Source of the DNA: Laburnicola sp. R22_1
Lineage: Eukaryota > Ascomycota > Dothideomycetes > Pleosporales > Didymosphaeriaceae
Assembly: GCA_014281115.1 (NCBI GenBank)
Contig: JACONQ010000019.1
Span: 1,488,001 to 1,552,000 of the forward strand
Reading direction: 5' to 3'
DNA: 64,000 nucleotides
Shown here one piece after another: positions 23,918-33,435 of this stretch; position 1 is the stretch's first letter; each line of letters starts with the position of its first letter. A model generated the notes under the pieces. The model saw nothing but the letters and a program-made list of their open reading frames with translations, was not told the DNA's origin and made no database searches. A program made the translations under genes and the position numbers.

Positions 23918-24837
23918 ATGGCAAACGTGCTCAACGGCGGCGACGGCATGTTGGGCCAGTTCCCGCTCGAGCAGTGGTTCTACGAAATGCCAGTGTGTAC
24001 GCGGTGGTGGATGACGGCCGCGCTGAGTGCGAGCGTGCTGGTGCAGTGCCGCATCGTGTCGCCCTTTCAGCTCTTCTACAGCTTCCGGACCGTTTTCGTG
24101 CGGAGTCAGGCAAGGCACCACTGCTACAAGGCATGCGCGCAATATGCTAACAGCACGTATAGTACTGGCGACTCATAACGACATTCTTCTACTTTGGACC
24201 GTTTAGCCTCGACCTCCTCTACCACATATTCTTCCTCCAGCGGTACTCGCGCCTCCTCGAAGAGTCATCCGGTCGGTCGCCGGCGCACTTCTCATGGCTC
24301 CTCACCTTTGCTTCGACTCTGCTTCTGTGCATGGCGCCGATGCTGTCCATGGCCTTCCTCGGCTCAGCCCTGTCAAGCACCCTGGTCTACATCTGGAGTC
24401 GCAAGAACCCCGACACCCTATTGAGCTTCCTCGGAGTCTTTGTCTTCAAGGCGCCATACCTACCCTGGGTGCTGCTGACCTTCTCGTTGATCGTGCATGG
24501 GACGGTGCCCAAGGACGAGATGTGCGGCATCGTGGTCGGTCACAGTACGTCATGCTTCGAGAAAGGTATAAGCCTTCGCTAACGGTCAACAGTCTGGTAC
24601 TTCTTCAATGACGTGTACCCGCCGCTGCACGACGGCCACAGTCCGCTCAGCCCTCCCGCATGGTTCGTCCGTATATTCGAAGGCCCGCCCCCGCCTCCGG
24701 AACCCACCGAAACGGAGGCCGAGATCGTTGCCGACGAACCTGTGGACCACGCCAATTTAGAAACAGAGGAACTGCGGAGGCGACAAGGCTTTACCGCAGG
24801 CGAAGACGGCGAGGGAGAACAGGCACCGCCACAATAA
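23918..24837 (+). CDS. Derlin (Der1-like ER membrane protein)
   Basis: Three exons (23918-24109, 24163-24544, 24593-24837), 272 aa. Intron 1 uses a GC donor (CAG|GCAAGG), a TGCTAAC branch and a TAG acceptor, and joins VRSQ to YWRLITTFFYFG, the conserved Derlin WR segment; intron 2 is GTACGT...CAG and restores GHIWYFFNDVYPP. The start MANVLNGGDGM precedes the typical Derlin helix (WFYEMPVCTRWWM). Several hydrophobic helices are visible, including LLTFASTLLLCMAPMLS and VFVFKAPYLPWVLL. The C-terminal tail is acidic and Pro-rich (GPPPPPEPTETEAE). Derlins are rhomboid-like pseudoproteases of the ER membrane that help retrotranslocate misfolded proteins (ERAD). Whether it corresponds to yeast Der1 or Dfm1 was not resolved. 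Confidence 0.92.
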
Positions 24838-25269
24838 CGTGCCATGCATAGATTCCGACATACGGAAGAATGGCGAGCGCTTGTTTATGATACCCTATCG
24901 TCCTTTCCATAGAGCCACGTGCGTGCAGGAAAGCATCGCCGTAAATATCATTGCAGGTACAGTTGTACTGATGATGATTGGTTCCTATCAGTGACCATCT
25001 CTATTTCCGCTGCCAGACCATGCTTCATTACGATTACCCAATCGGTGTCTTCATCTGGGGATACTCCCGCCATTTGGTAATTAGACTGCCTGCCTATTTA
25101 GGTTAGCCAACCGAGTCCCTTGGTGGGCCTGTGGCGATCCTCACAGTGATGGCCGAATGGTCGACATGCCTCGGAGATAAGCTCACCAGTTGTATATCTT
25201 GATCGCAGCCCCAAATGCTTGATTCCAGCCGCCTCCTCGCCCCCGTCCGTTTCGATCCCATCAATCACC

Positions 25270-26274
25270 ATGGGTCACCCAAAGACCACCCTCGTCTCTC
25301 TCCTTCCTATCATTTCCCCTACCATCGCATGGGGTACTCTGGGCCATGACACGGTCGCTTTCATCGCCCAGTCATTCGTGTCCAACAAGACGGCCTCCTT
25401 CGCAAAATCCCTCCTCAACGACTCCTCCGACGCCTACCTCGCCAACGTAGCCACCTGGGCAGACTCATACCGCTACACAGCAGAAGGCGCCTTCTCAGCC
25501 CCATTGCACTACATCGATGCCTTAGACGAACCGCCCACATCCTGCAATGTCGACTACGACCGCGACTGCCCCGAGGAAGGCTGCATCGTGTCCGCCATCG
25601 CAAACTACACGACGCGCGTAGCCGACACTGCCATCTCCGTCGTGGAGCGCCAAAAGGCGCTCAAGTGGGTGATACATTTCCTCGGCGACATCCACCAGCC
25701 GCTGCACGTCGAAAACGTAGCCGTCGGCGGCAACAAAATCAATGTCAGTTTCGGCGGCGAAACCACCAATCTACACCACATCTGGGACTCCAACATGCCC
25801 GAGAAACTCATCGGCGGGTACTCGCTCGACGACGCGCGGGACTGGTCTTCGGACCTCGTCGTGGCTATTACGTCTGGGAAATACGCTAATGAATCGGAGT
25901 CGTGGGTCGAGGGCATGGATGTCCACGATGGGGTGGGGAGTGCGATGCACTGGGCTGAGGATGCTAATTCGTATGTTTGCTCGACTGTTTTGCCCGAAGG
26001 TGAGGACGCTGTGGAGGGGAAGGAGTTGGAGGGCGCGTATTATGATGCTAGTATTCCGGTTATTCAGATGCAGATTGCTAAGGCGGGAGTGAGGTTGGCG
26101 GCTTGGTTGGATTTGATTGTTGAGGGGGAGACGAGGGGGTATGAGGTGGGCGGGGTAAATGAAGCGCGGGTGAAGAAGATGGGGATGAGGGAGGAGGTGA
26201 GGGTTGAGGAGTGGATGGTTGAGGCGAGGAGGGCGAGGAGGGCGTTTGGGTGGGGGTGTGGGCATGAGCATTAG
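25270..26274 (+). CDS. secreted S1/P1-type nuclease
   Basis: Single exon, 334 aa. A signal peptide (MGHPKTTLVSLLPIISPTIA) is followed by Trp21, matching the N-terminal Trp of mature P1. The other zinc ligands known for P1 (H6, D45, H60, H116, D120, H126, H149, D153) all have a counterpart at a constant offset of 20: H26, D65, H80, H136, D140, H146, H169, D173, so the trinuclear site appears complete. The family cleaves single-stranded DNA/RNA and removes 3' phosphates, usually outside the cell for phosphate and nucleoside scavenging. An upstream in-frame start at 25219 exists but would spoil the signal peptide. Residues after about 290 form a basic/acidic extension (EARVKKMGMREEVRVEEWM) not typical of P1. 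Coding-strand composition switches from C-rich to G-rich near 25,900. Confidence 0.93.
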   Translation: MGHPKTTLVSLLPIISPTIAWGTLGHDTVAFIAQSFVSNKTASFAKSLLNDSSDAYLANVATWADSYRYTAEGAFSAPLHYIDALDEPPTSCNVDYDRDCPEEGCIVSAIANYTTRVADTAISVVERQKALKWVIHFLGDIHQPLHVENVAVGGNKINVSFGGETTNLHHIWDSNMPEKLIGGYSLDDARDWSSDLVVAITSGKYANESESWVEGMDVHDGVGSAMHWAEDANSYVCSTVLPEGEDAVEGKELEGAYYDASIPVIQMQIAKAGVRLAAWLDLIVEGETRGYEVGGVNEARVKKMGMREEVRVEEWMVEARRARRAFGWGCGHEH

Positions 26275-26520
26275 AGGTGGGTGGGAGATGGGGGATTTAG
26301 AGATGTATATATGGTATGGTAGGCATATGAGGAAATGATTTCATTCTTTTTCATGATATGATTTGACGACCTTGTTTGTTATGATGTACGTCAGGTTGTG
26401 TGAGGTGGACTCTGGGGGAGTTCTCTAGGGAATAGGACTGCGGATAGAAGCGCCGGGTTACCAGAGTGAGGTGTATTTCCATAACTCTGTATGACCTTTT
26501 ATTCTATGTGTGTGTGGTGT
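26275..26520. other. 3' flank of the nuclease gene
   Basis: No gene is seen. This is probably the 3' untranslated region and unique spacer up to the dispersed repeat. Confidence 0.4.
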
Positions 26521-26607
26521 TAATTTAATCTACCTAGGGGTAGGATGACAAAGGCTTTCATCTTAAATAACATGATAAAAAAAGCAGAGCCCCCTGCTTA
26601 GTAACCA
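26521..26607 (+). repeat. short dispersed repeat, copy C (least mutated)
   Basis: Contains 'acctaggggtaggatgacaa', 'catcttaaataacatgataa' and 'agcagagccccctgcttagt'. It is less AT-shifted than copies A and B and is inverted relative to copy B. It marks the right edge of the 19.3-26.5 kb gene island. Confidence 0.7.
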
Positions 26608-27005
26608 TACTTACTATAAAGTCTTATAATCTATTGAAGATCTTCGTCGTGTTAAGATTCTAACCAAGGTCGAATCCGCACCATACACAGAGAGGAGTAA
26701 AACAGGAGGCACTAAAACCCAGCACCTATAGCACAGTGGTAGTAACAAATTATACACAAAATAACGATGATTTCGTCGTCGACGTTTTGCACAGCGGCAT
26801 CGTCGACGGCAGTCAATGGACAGTCTGCCATCTGGCATGACTGAGTCACATGTCATCTCTCAACCGGTGGACCGTTGGAGAGCCGCAGTGGACCGCGGAG
26901 TCGCAACCGCGGGAGCAGTGTGGGCGATGGGACGCTCAACCATGGTTCGGTCGTCGCGCTCGCGACCTGGCAGCAGCGCAACCATGGTTCGCCGTACGCA
27001 CAGCG

Positions 27006-27012
27006 TATAAAG
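27006..27012 (+). promoter_or_regulatory. TATA box of the 27.1-kb gene
   Basis: TATAAAG about 100 bp upstream of the ATG at 27108, with a CT-rich leader between them, a usual fungal core-promoter spacing. Confidence 0.5.
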
Positions 27013-27107
27013 TCTGCCTCTTGCGACGTCGGCGACGCCCGGTACACCAAATCTTCACCTTCAACTCACACAACACCAAGTCTTTCGAATCCAAATACCT
27101 CTTCATC

Positions 27108-27554
27108 ATGTGCGGCGACGCGACACCTTTCTGGCGTCCTGAGATCGCGTCGTCCGATACCCGCGGTCAGACGGCTGCCAGAGAATTCGAAACCGGCATG
27201 GACGACTGGCTAGGCAACGTTAGCCATCTAGCCTACCTGCTGCAAGATAAGGTTCAAGAGGCAGGGCTGCTGGAGGACCAAATTGATCACGATCACACTA
27301 TCCTAGAGGTTACGTCCAACAATCTGTTCAGGCCATATACGATCTTCACGCAACTCCAAATCCTTAAGTGCCAGGCCATCCTTTCATACAAAGACCTGGG
27401 AAGAGATGCAGCAACCTTTATAAGAAAACAACAGCACCTTGCTGTTGCGTTGCTGGCAAGGCTAGAGGACGGGCTGAGATATGGCAGTGGGCGTCTATTA
27501 GAGGAGAAGCGGATGTTTCTTGTACGTTGCCAGAGCGCGCGCGCGCAGCTATAG
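27108..27554 (+). CDS. hypothetical protein, 148 aa
   Basis: The ATG (MCGDATPFWRPE) follows a TATA box and a CA/CT-rich leader. The product is mostly helical in look (VSHLAYLLQDKVQEAGLLED, ILKCQAILSYKDLGRDAATF), soluble, with no signal peptide or recognised domain. The frame stays open upstream to 26850, but the TATA position argues for 27108. The last residues (VRCQSARAQL) come from a GC-repeat. If 27522-27554 were a 33-nt GT-AG intron, the protein would instead end REKLLAAVEIVRAHKDDEE, a better-looking helix; 33 nt is shorter than usual. The gene sits alone between repeats and could be lineage-specific. Function unknown. Confidence 0.5.
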   Translation: MCGDATPFWRPEIASSDTRGQTAAREFETGMDDWLGNVSHLAYLLQDKVQEAGLLEDQIDHDHTILEVTSNNLFRPYTIFTQLQILKCQAILSYKDLGRDAATFIRKQQHLAVALLARLEDGLRYGSGRLLEEKRMFLVRCQSARAQL

Positions 27555-27824
27555 CGGGAGAAGCTCCTGGCGGCAGTCGAGATCGTGCGGGCGCACAAGG
27601 ACGATGAGGAGTGAGGGCGGCGGCGGCGGCGGGAGCACGGAGGAGATGGGCGGCGGCAGCGAGGTCCTGGGGGGGCGGTATACGGCCTGATCGCCGGTTG
27701 CGAGGGGAGATCCACTGTGGGAGAGTAACAAAATGGTTGGGTTAGTTGCTGTCGTGATTGTCGTCGTCGTTGTTGCTGCGAAAAATGTCGTCGAAGAAAT
27801 CATCGATTAACTTACCATATTTTA

Positions 27825-29934
27825 CCATGTTTCCCCGCTCAACGCACAGACCCCACTCAACGCACAGTTGGCACCAAAAATCTCTATACTTTCAACCCTC
27901 ATAACTCTACCAATATGGACCTGATTGACGCAGCTGTTGAAGCTTTGAGATCCCTGAAGCTAGGAGAACGTCCTAATATATCTTAGGTTGCGGCTCTCGA
28001 AGCGTTTTCGCGGGGTGCAGGGCACCTATGCGTCCCGGACAGAAGAAAAGCGACTCCTCAACTCTACACAGGAAAAACAGCTACTATAGTACATTGAAAA
28101 GCTGTGTACACGAGGCCTAACTCCTATAAGAGAGATGATACGAAATTTCGCAGCAGAAATAGCCCATTAAGAGCTAGGAAAACACTGAGTTGATCGCTAT
28201 ATTGCGCGGTATCAAATCAACCTTATATCGCGATAGACATCTAGTATTGATAACTAGCGCCACAAAGCTGATTTAGCCTTCAAAGACGCCCTCTATTTTA
28301 AGCTTTTGGACGATAAGATCAAGCAGTACGACATCGCGCCATCAAATACATACAATATGGATGAGAAGGGCTTCTTAATTGGGGTAGTGTCAAGAATGAA
28401 GCGCGTATTCTCCCGACGCTAGTATGATTAGGGTAGCGTTAAGCAGGTACTCTAGGACGGCAACAGGGAGTGGATCACGACGATAGCTTGTATATGCGCC
28501 GACGGCAGCTCTCTCGATCCTGCCCTCATATATTAGGCAGCTTCTGGCAATATTTAGGACACCTGGTTGCAGGATTTTGATCCTTAAGAGCACCGCGCCT
28601 TCTTCGCCTTATCACCTTCAGGATGGACAAACAACGAACTTGGCATTGCCTGGCTTAAGAGGTGCTTTCAGGAGGAGACTAAGACGAAGGCAAAACGCGA
28701 CTATAGGCTCCTTATTCTTAATGGGCATGGCTCGCATATTACAATGGAGTTTATTAAGTTCTGCGATCAAAATAGGATCCTCCTGGCTATCTATCCGCCG
28801 CATTCAACTCATACGCTGCAGCCTCTAGATGTCTGCCTTTTTAAGCCTCTCTTAGCTGCATATACCAAAGAGCTCTCCCAATTCATGTACAACAGCCAGG
28901 GCCTTACATCTATTACTAAGCGCGACTTCTTCCGCTTCTTCTATAGGGCGTATAGGACCGCGTTTGCTGAGGAAACGATTATTAACTCATTCAGAGTTAC
29001 TGGCATCTCTCCACTAGATAGCAACGCTATATTGAAGAAATTCAAGGATCCAGAGCCTAAGAGGCCATCAAGCAGTGATAGTACGTCGTCAGTACTCTCT
29101 GCAAGCGACTGGCGCAAGATTGAACGGCTCCTACGACAGGTAGTTAATGATATCTACGATAAACGCGCCTTACAGCTCTCTCACACGATACATGCAATCA
29201 CGACTCAAAAACAGCTCCTTCAGCATGAAAACAACCGCCTTAAAGACGCCCTTATCAATGAGAAGAAGCGCCGTACGCGTGGCAAGGCATTACTACTTAA
29301 ACCTTCCCAGAATTACGCTGGTGGCGCTGTCTTCTAGTCGCCATCTAAAGTTAAAGCTGCCCGCAATCAACAAGTCCAAAAAGACGCCAAAGCAGAAGAA
29401 CTACAACACCAGAAGGATCGCAATAAGCTAGCTAGGGAGCAGAAAAAGCAGGAGAAACAGGCTATGCTTCAGCAAAGAGCAGAAATAAGGATAGCTGCAA
29501 AGGAGATCAAATTGCAGGAAAAACAGCAGAAGGCTGCAGAGCGCGAAGAAGCCCTACTCGCCCACGCAGCTAAAAAGCAACTCCAGAATAATATACAATT
29601 AGCTAAAAATGGTAAGGCGCGTAGCCTCACAGCTCCTGCACCTCCTGCTCATGTTATTGAGGACCTAGAGGCTGATGCTGAGGATCTATCCGTCATTGAA
29701 GGGGTGGTAGAGGCATCTGGCCCATCAACGCGCACGCGTACAGTACGCCTCCCACAGAGGTATCGCACCTAATATATCGTTGCCAATCGATTAAAACGAC
29801 TTTTAAGAATGCTACTACAAAAGATCTCGTGATAATTTGATCTATATAGAGCTGTACAGCTTTAAAAGTAGTAGTAGTGGGCATCCTCAAACTGTGCGTT
29901 GAGTGGGGTCTGTGCGTTGAGCGGGGAAATATGG
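27825..29934 (+). mobile_element. pogo-type DNA transposon D (2,110 bp)
   Basis: TIRs of about 43 bp match almost perfectly (outer word CCAT(G/A)TTTCCCCGCTCAAC); each contains two copies of CTCAACGCACAG. The flanking dinucleotides are TA at 27823-27824 and 29935-29936. Mutation is much lighter than in the first 19 kb, suggesting a later insertion. The right TA is shared with the next element. Confidence 0.93.
27915..29772 (+). pseudogene. pogo transposase (HTH-Tc5 / DDE_1), inactivated
   Basis: It starts MDLIDAAVEALRSLKLGERP, the usual pogo/Fot N-terminus, then loses part of the psq-type HTH with a frameshift near 27985 (VAALEA versus ...KRFRGVQGTY). The Tc5 HTH region (RTEEKRLLNSTQEKQLL) and the DDE core follow with scattered TAG stops. 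NMDEKGFLIG (first Asp kept) is near 28358. The second block reads LILNGHGSHIT (28710 region), where LILDGHGSHIT is expected; PHSTHTLQPLDV keeps the third Asp. After a TAG at 29335-29337 the same frame continues to a Lys/Gln-rich coiled C-terminus ending VRLPQRYRT at 29772. Most lesions are CAG/TGG to TAG or G to A, as RIP would make. Confidence 0.88.
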
Positions 29935-29936
29935 TA

Positions 29937-32040
29937 CCACCAAATGCACGGACCCACCAAATGCACGTTTTTGCCGCCACCAAGGGCAACACTCCAAAAC
30001 CTATACAACGCCAAATATATAGTAAAATCACTAGATTTTTTTCAGTAGCACTCGTAGGAGCATGTAAAACCATTGCGCAATGATAAATTACTTGCGATAA
30101 CGCTGTGGGAGCTGTACAGTACGGGTGCGCGTGGCTCTGGCGGGTGAGGGCACCCTCTCTCCAGTGGGCTCTTGATCAACAATAGTAGCCTCAGGTCTCT
30201 CAAGAGCTTGTTTTTTTGGTGTACAAGGGTTGAGGCTCTGTCGATTACCCTTTTTAGACAATTGTATATCACCTTTGAGTTGCTTTTCGAGCTGCTTTTG
30301 GAGTAGCTTTTCAGCTCGCTCAGCAGCCTTGGCCTCTTTTGCTTGCGCCTTCAGTTCTCGCGCCGTCAAACGTACGCGAGCTCTCTCCTCTTTGAGAGCT
30401 TGTTTCTCCTGCTTTTTGAGAAGCCTTTGGTGTTGAGCCTTTAAGAGTTGTTGTTGTTGAAGCTTTTTATTAGTCTCAATTTGCTTCTGCCTCTTGTAGG
30501 CCCTTTGAACTTTGCTAGGTAAGTAAAATACGGCGCCGCTATGCCAATTATCAGGTTTATTAAGTAGGAGAGGCTTGCCACGTTAACGGCGCCTCTTCTT
30601 GTTGATAAAAGCTTACCCAAGCCTATCGTATTGGTGTTAAAGGATCCTGTATTTAATCTCAAGCTTGTGATAACTTTGCAACAGTTGTTTACGCTCCTTA
30701 GCGTGGTCCTCCGCAACAATGTCCTTTAGTATTTGCCGTACTTTACGCCAATTAGAATTAGAGAGGTTTAACGAGCTACTCTGACTTGAGGGAGGGCTCT
30801 TGTGCTCTGCGATAAACTTCTTAAGTATAGTGTTTGGGTTATAAGGTGACAACCTAGTACACTCAAAAGCTTTAAGTATTATTGTTTCTTGAAAGGCCCT
30901 TTGCCAGGAGGCGTTGAAGAGTCGATAAAAGTCGCGTTTAGTGATTGCTAAGAGGCCCTGGCAGTTGTACATAAACTCTGAGAGCTCTCTTATATACGCC
31001 GTACTTAGAGGCTTGAACATCGCCACATTAAGAGGCTGGAGAGTGTGGGTAGCGTGTGGTGGGAAGGTTGTAAGGAGTATTTTATTATTGTCGCAGTACA
31101 TAATAAATTGCATGGTAATATAAGACCCATGCCCATCAAGTATAAGTAGTCGGTACTCCCTACGAGCTTTCTCCTTAGTCTCGCGATCAAATACTTGTTT
31201 GAGCCACGCCAAACCAATCTCATTGTTGGTCCACCCACTTGATGAGCTCGCAAAAAAGGCCTTGTGGTGTTGCGGATCAAAATCTTGAAGCCATAAGTCT
31301 TGTATATTGCCTATAGTAGCTTGATAAATTAAGGCTGGCGTTAGCGAGGTGCCGTCGGCGCAAATATAGGCAATTGTTGTTACCTACTCTCTATTGCCAT
31401 CCTAGAGCATTTGCTTGTGAGGGCCCTGCTCATACAGCTGCCGCGAGAACACTCTTTTCATCTTGGTGAGCACTCCAATAAGGAACCCTTTTTCATCCAT
31501 ATTGTACATATGGCGACTGTCGATATCGTACTAGGTTATTTTGTCGCCTAAAAGCTTAAAGTATAAGGCGTATTTGGTAGCAGAATCAGCGCAGTGGCGA
31601 CAGGCGTCGATACCAGTAGTCCATCGCGATATGAGCTCAATATTGTTGCGGGCAATAAAGCGCTTAACCTAGTTTTTGCCTAGCTCTTTTCTGGCTATTT
31701 CTGTTGCAAAATTTCGGATTATTTGCTTTATAGGAGGCAGGCCTCTCTTGTTAAGCTTATATATGTAGTTTACAAGCTCTTTTTCTTGTGTGGTGTTAAG
31801 AAATTTCTGCTCATTTGCCCTCTCTATGTGGCTTTTATTGATCCCGCGCGCGCGCCGCGATAAAGTTGATCGCTTAACGCCAAATAATTTAGCAATTTTG
31901 GTGTAATTAGGCTTTTCGCCTGCTGGCAAGCTTTCGATTGCTATCAGCGCGGCCTCCATAGCGTTAATATTGGTGGAGTTATGAGCGTTGATAAACTACG
32001 TGGATTTTTTCAAAATCGTGCATTTGGTGATTAGTCATGG
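29937..32040 (-). mobile_element. pogo-type DNA transposon E (about 2.1 kb), abutting D
   Basis: It lies between the TA at 29935-29936 and the TA at 32041-32042. The termini are imperfect: both begin CCA, and ACCAAATGCACG occurs twice at the left end and once (reverse complement) at the right. The transposase runs on the minus strand, so D and E are arranged tail to tail. Confidence 0.8.
30088..31959 (-). pseudogene. pogo transposase (HTH-Tc5 / DDE_1), inactivated
   Basis: On the minus strand, the N-terminal HTH is well preserved (MEAALIAIESLPAGEKPNYT, then KLFGVKRSTLSRRARG), followed by the Tc5 part (TQEKELVNYIYKLNKRGLPP). The DDE core keeps LILDGHGSYITM (second Asp) at about 31145, but the third block reads HTLQPLNVAMF (Asn for Asp). 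Stops and a frame break interrupt the middle (about 31215-31660) and the part after SYHKLEIKYRIL. The C-terminus ends VQLPQRYRK at 30088, matching the end of transposase D, so D and E are relatives with different TIRs. Confidence 0.87.
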
Positions 32041-32042
32041 TA

Positions 32043-32811
32043 CGTAACACGGTGGTCGGTCAAACAGCCGGCCCGGGATCACGTGACATCACGGATTGAC
32101 ACCGGGGGAGAGGGTCTTATAATCTATAAAAAGTTAGGTTAACTATGAACCAATATGAATGAATGAATAAAATGGTATGGAATTGCGGTTACAAATGGAT
32201 GAAGAGACATGGTCGATGTCTCTCGCTCATGGAAATTGTATCTCTTGGTGTCTTATTGTATTCTGTGTACATGTGACTGGATGATAGCATTAACTTCTTT
32301 CTCCGTCGTTTGTGAGATTTTTGCTCTCGATTCTGACCGTGGCGTGAATTCAAAAGAGTAACGGGCCGACCGTACCGTACGACTAACTGCACAAGTGTAT
32401 CCAATCCAGGAGGAATGTCTGTCACTGACTGGATTTGTAGTCAACAAGAGATATCCGTATCCGTCACTTAATCAAACCAAGAGATATATCAAAATACCGG
32501 AAGACTTATCCAAAGGAGATAGATAGAACTAACTACAAGCACGTGGAAATTTTAAAAGCCACTTATATCCTTGCATCGTTTCGCAGGCGAGAACTATATT
32601 CGAGGACACATGGGCAGTACAGGACCGGTCGTTGTCACCACGTACGCTACATCATCATCAGTGCTGCCAGCCGAGAGATGCATTGCATTAGACCTGCAGT
32701 CTCGCAGCGGTGCAAGCAATTGATTCTCCCGCAACTGTTACCTGAGTTCTTCATTTCTGCTTATGCTGTGTACTGAGGGCATGCTCGTTAACCCGGCTTT
32801 CAGCGCGAGGA
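32043..32811. other. intergenic, no convincing gene
   Basis: Unique-looking sequence with a CACGTGACATCACG word near 32079. Small frames on both strands show no family features and no supporting signals. Confidence 0.4.
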
Positions 32812-33165
32812 TTAACGATAGAAGTCCAAAGTTTCCCGTTGTCTCAGGACAGTGGATATTTCGTCCAACGAACGTCTGTCTGAGCGCAAAGGTATCACCG
32901 CTCTAGGAACGTCATTTGGTGACGCGGTGCGGTTATCCGGAGCCGAGCCCGTGTCTACGGGACGAGGTACTTCTGCTGCCGGTGGTTGGTTGGACAGTAC
33001 ATGTATGTCAGCGCGTTGAACGCAGTAATGGATGACGGGCGACGAGCCTGCTGGTGAGGGATATACAAGAGGAGTTTCTTCCAAATCTAGGGACTCAGGT
33101 ACATAATTGCTGTGTTGGAGCTCGACTCTCGGTGGGGTGCATGGGCGGAGGTTGGATGACGTCAT
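32812..33165 (-). CDS. possible small hypothetical protein, 117 aa
   Basis: A minus-strand frame from a true ATG (MTSSNLRPCTPPRVELQHSN) to TAA with normal-looking composition and a charged C-terminal helix (RSLDEISTVLRQRETLDFYR). No domain is recognised, there is no intron, and it overlaps the upstream region of the TENA-like gene on the other strand. It may be an orphan gene or chance. Confidence 0.25.
   Translation of the reverse strand: MTSSNLRPCTPPRVELQHSNYVPESLDLEETPLVYPSPAGSSPVIHYCVQRADIHVLSNQPPAAEVPRPVDTGSAPDNRTASPNDVPRAVIPLRSDRRSLDEISTVLRQRETLDFYR
33157..33164. promoter_or_regulatory. CRE-like palindrome TGACGTCA
   Basis: Perfect 8-bp ATF/CREB-type site about 280 bp upstream of the TENA-like start. 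Binding in vivo is inference. Confidence 0.35.
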
Positions 33166-33316
33166 ATCATGTACTTTGGACTACGGGTGCAGGCATGAAA
33201 CAGCGATGCGCTCTGTCAATTACTGTGGTAGCTACCGTAGTCAATAATACATCCTTTGAGAGCATCGCGCTTTCGACGTGCTCTTCGCAAGGCGGATTTC
33301 CACGAGTACACGCGCT

Positions 33317-33330
33317 CACGTGGTATAAAA
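33317..33330 (+). promoter_or_regulatory. E-box (CACGTG) plus TATA box
   Basis: CACGTG at 33317-33322 is followed directly by TATAAAA at 33324-33330, 106 bp before the ATG at 33436, with a CA-rich leader. This is a convincing core promoter for the next gene; bHLH factors are the usual CACGTG binders. Confidence 0.6.
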
Positions 33331-33435
33331 GCGGGGTGCATGTGCCAATCCAACAACCTCATCCATACAACACCTCCCCATCAAATAACAAAACACCATC
33401 ATCCCACCCCAAACCACCCCATCCCCAAACCAAAA

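Noticed and set aside
26650..26760. tRNA gene or tRNA-derived SINE (box A-like TAGCACAGTGG, box B-like GGTCGAATCC)
   Set aside because: The two boxes are in the wrong order on the plus strand and no cloverleaf stems pair.
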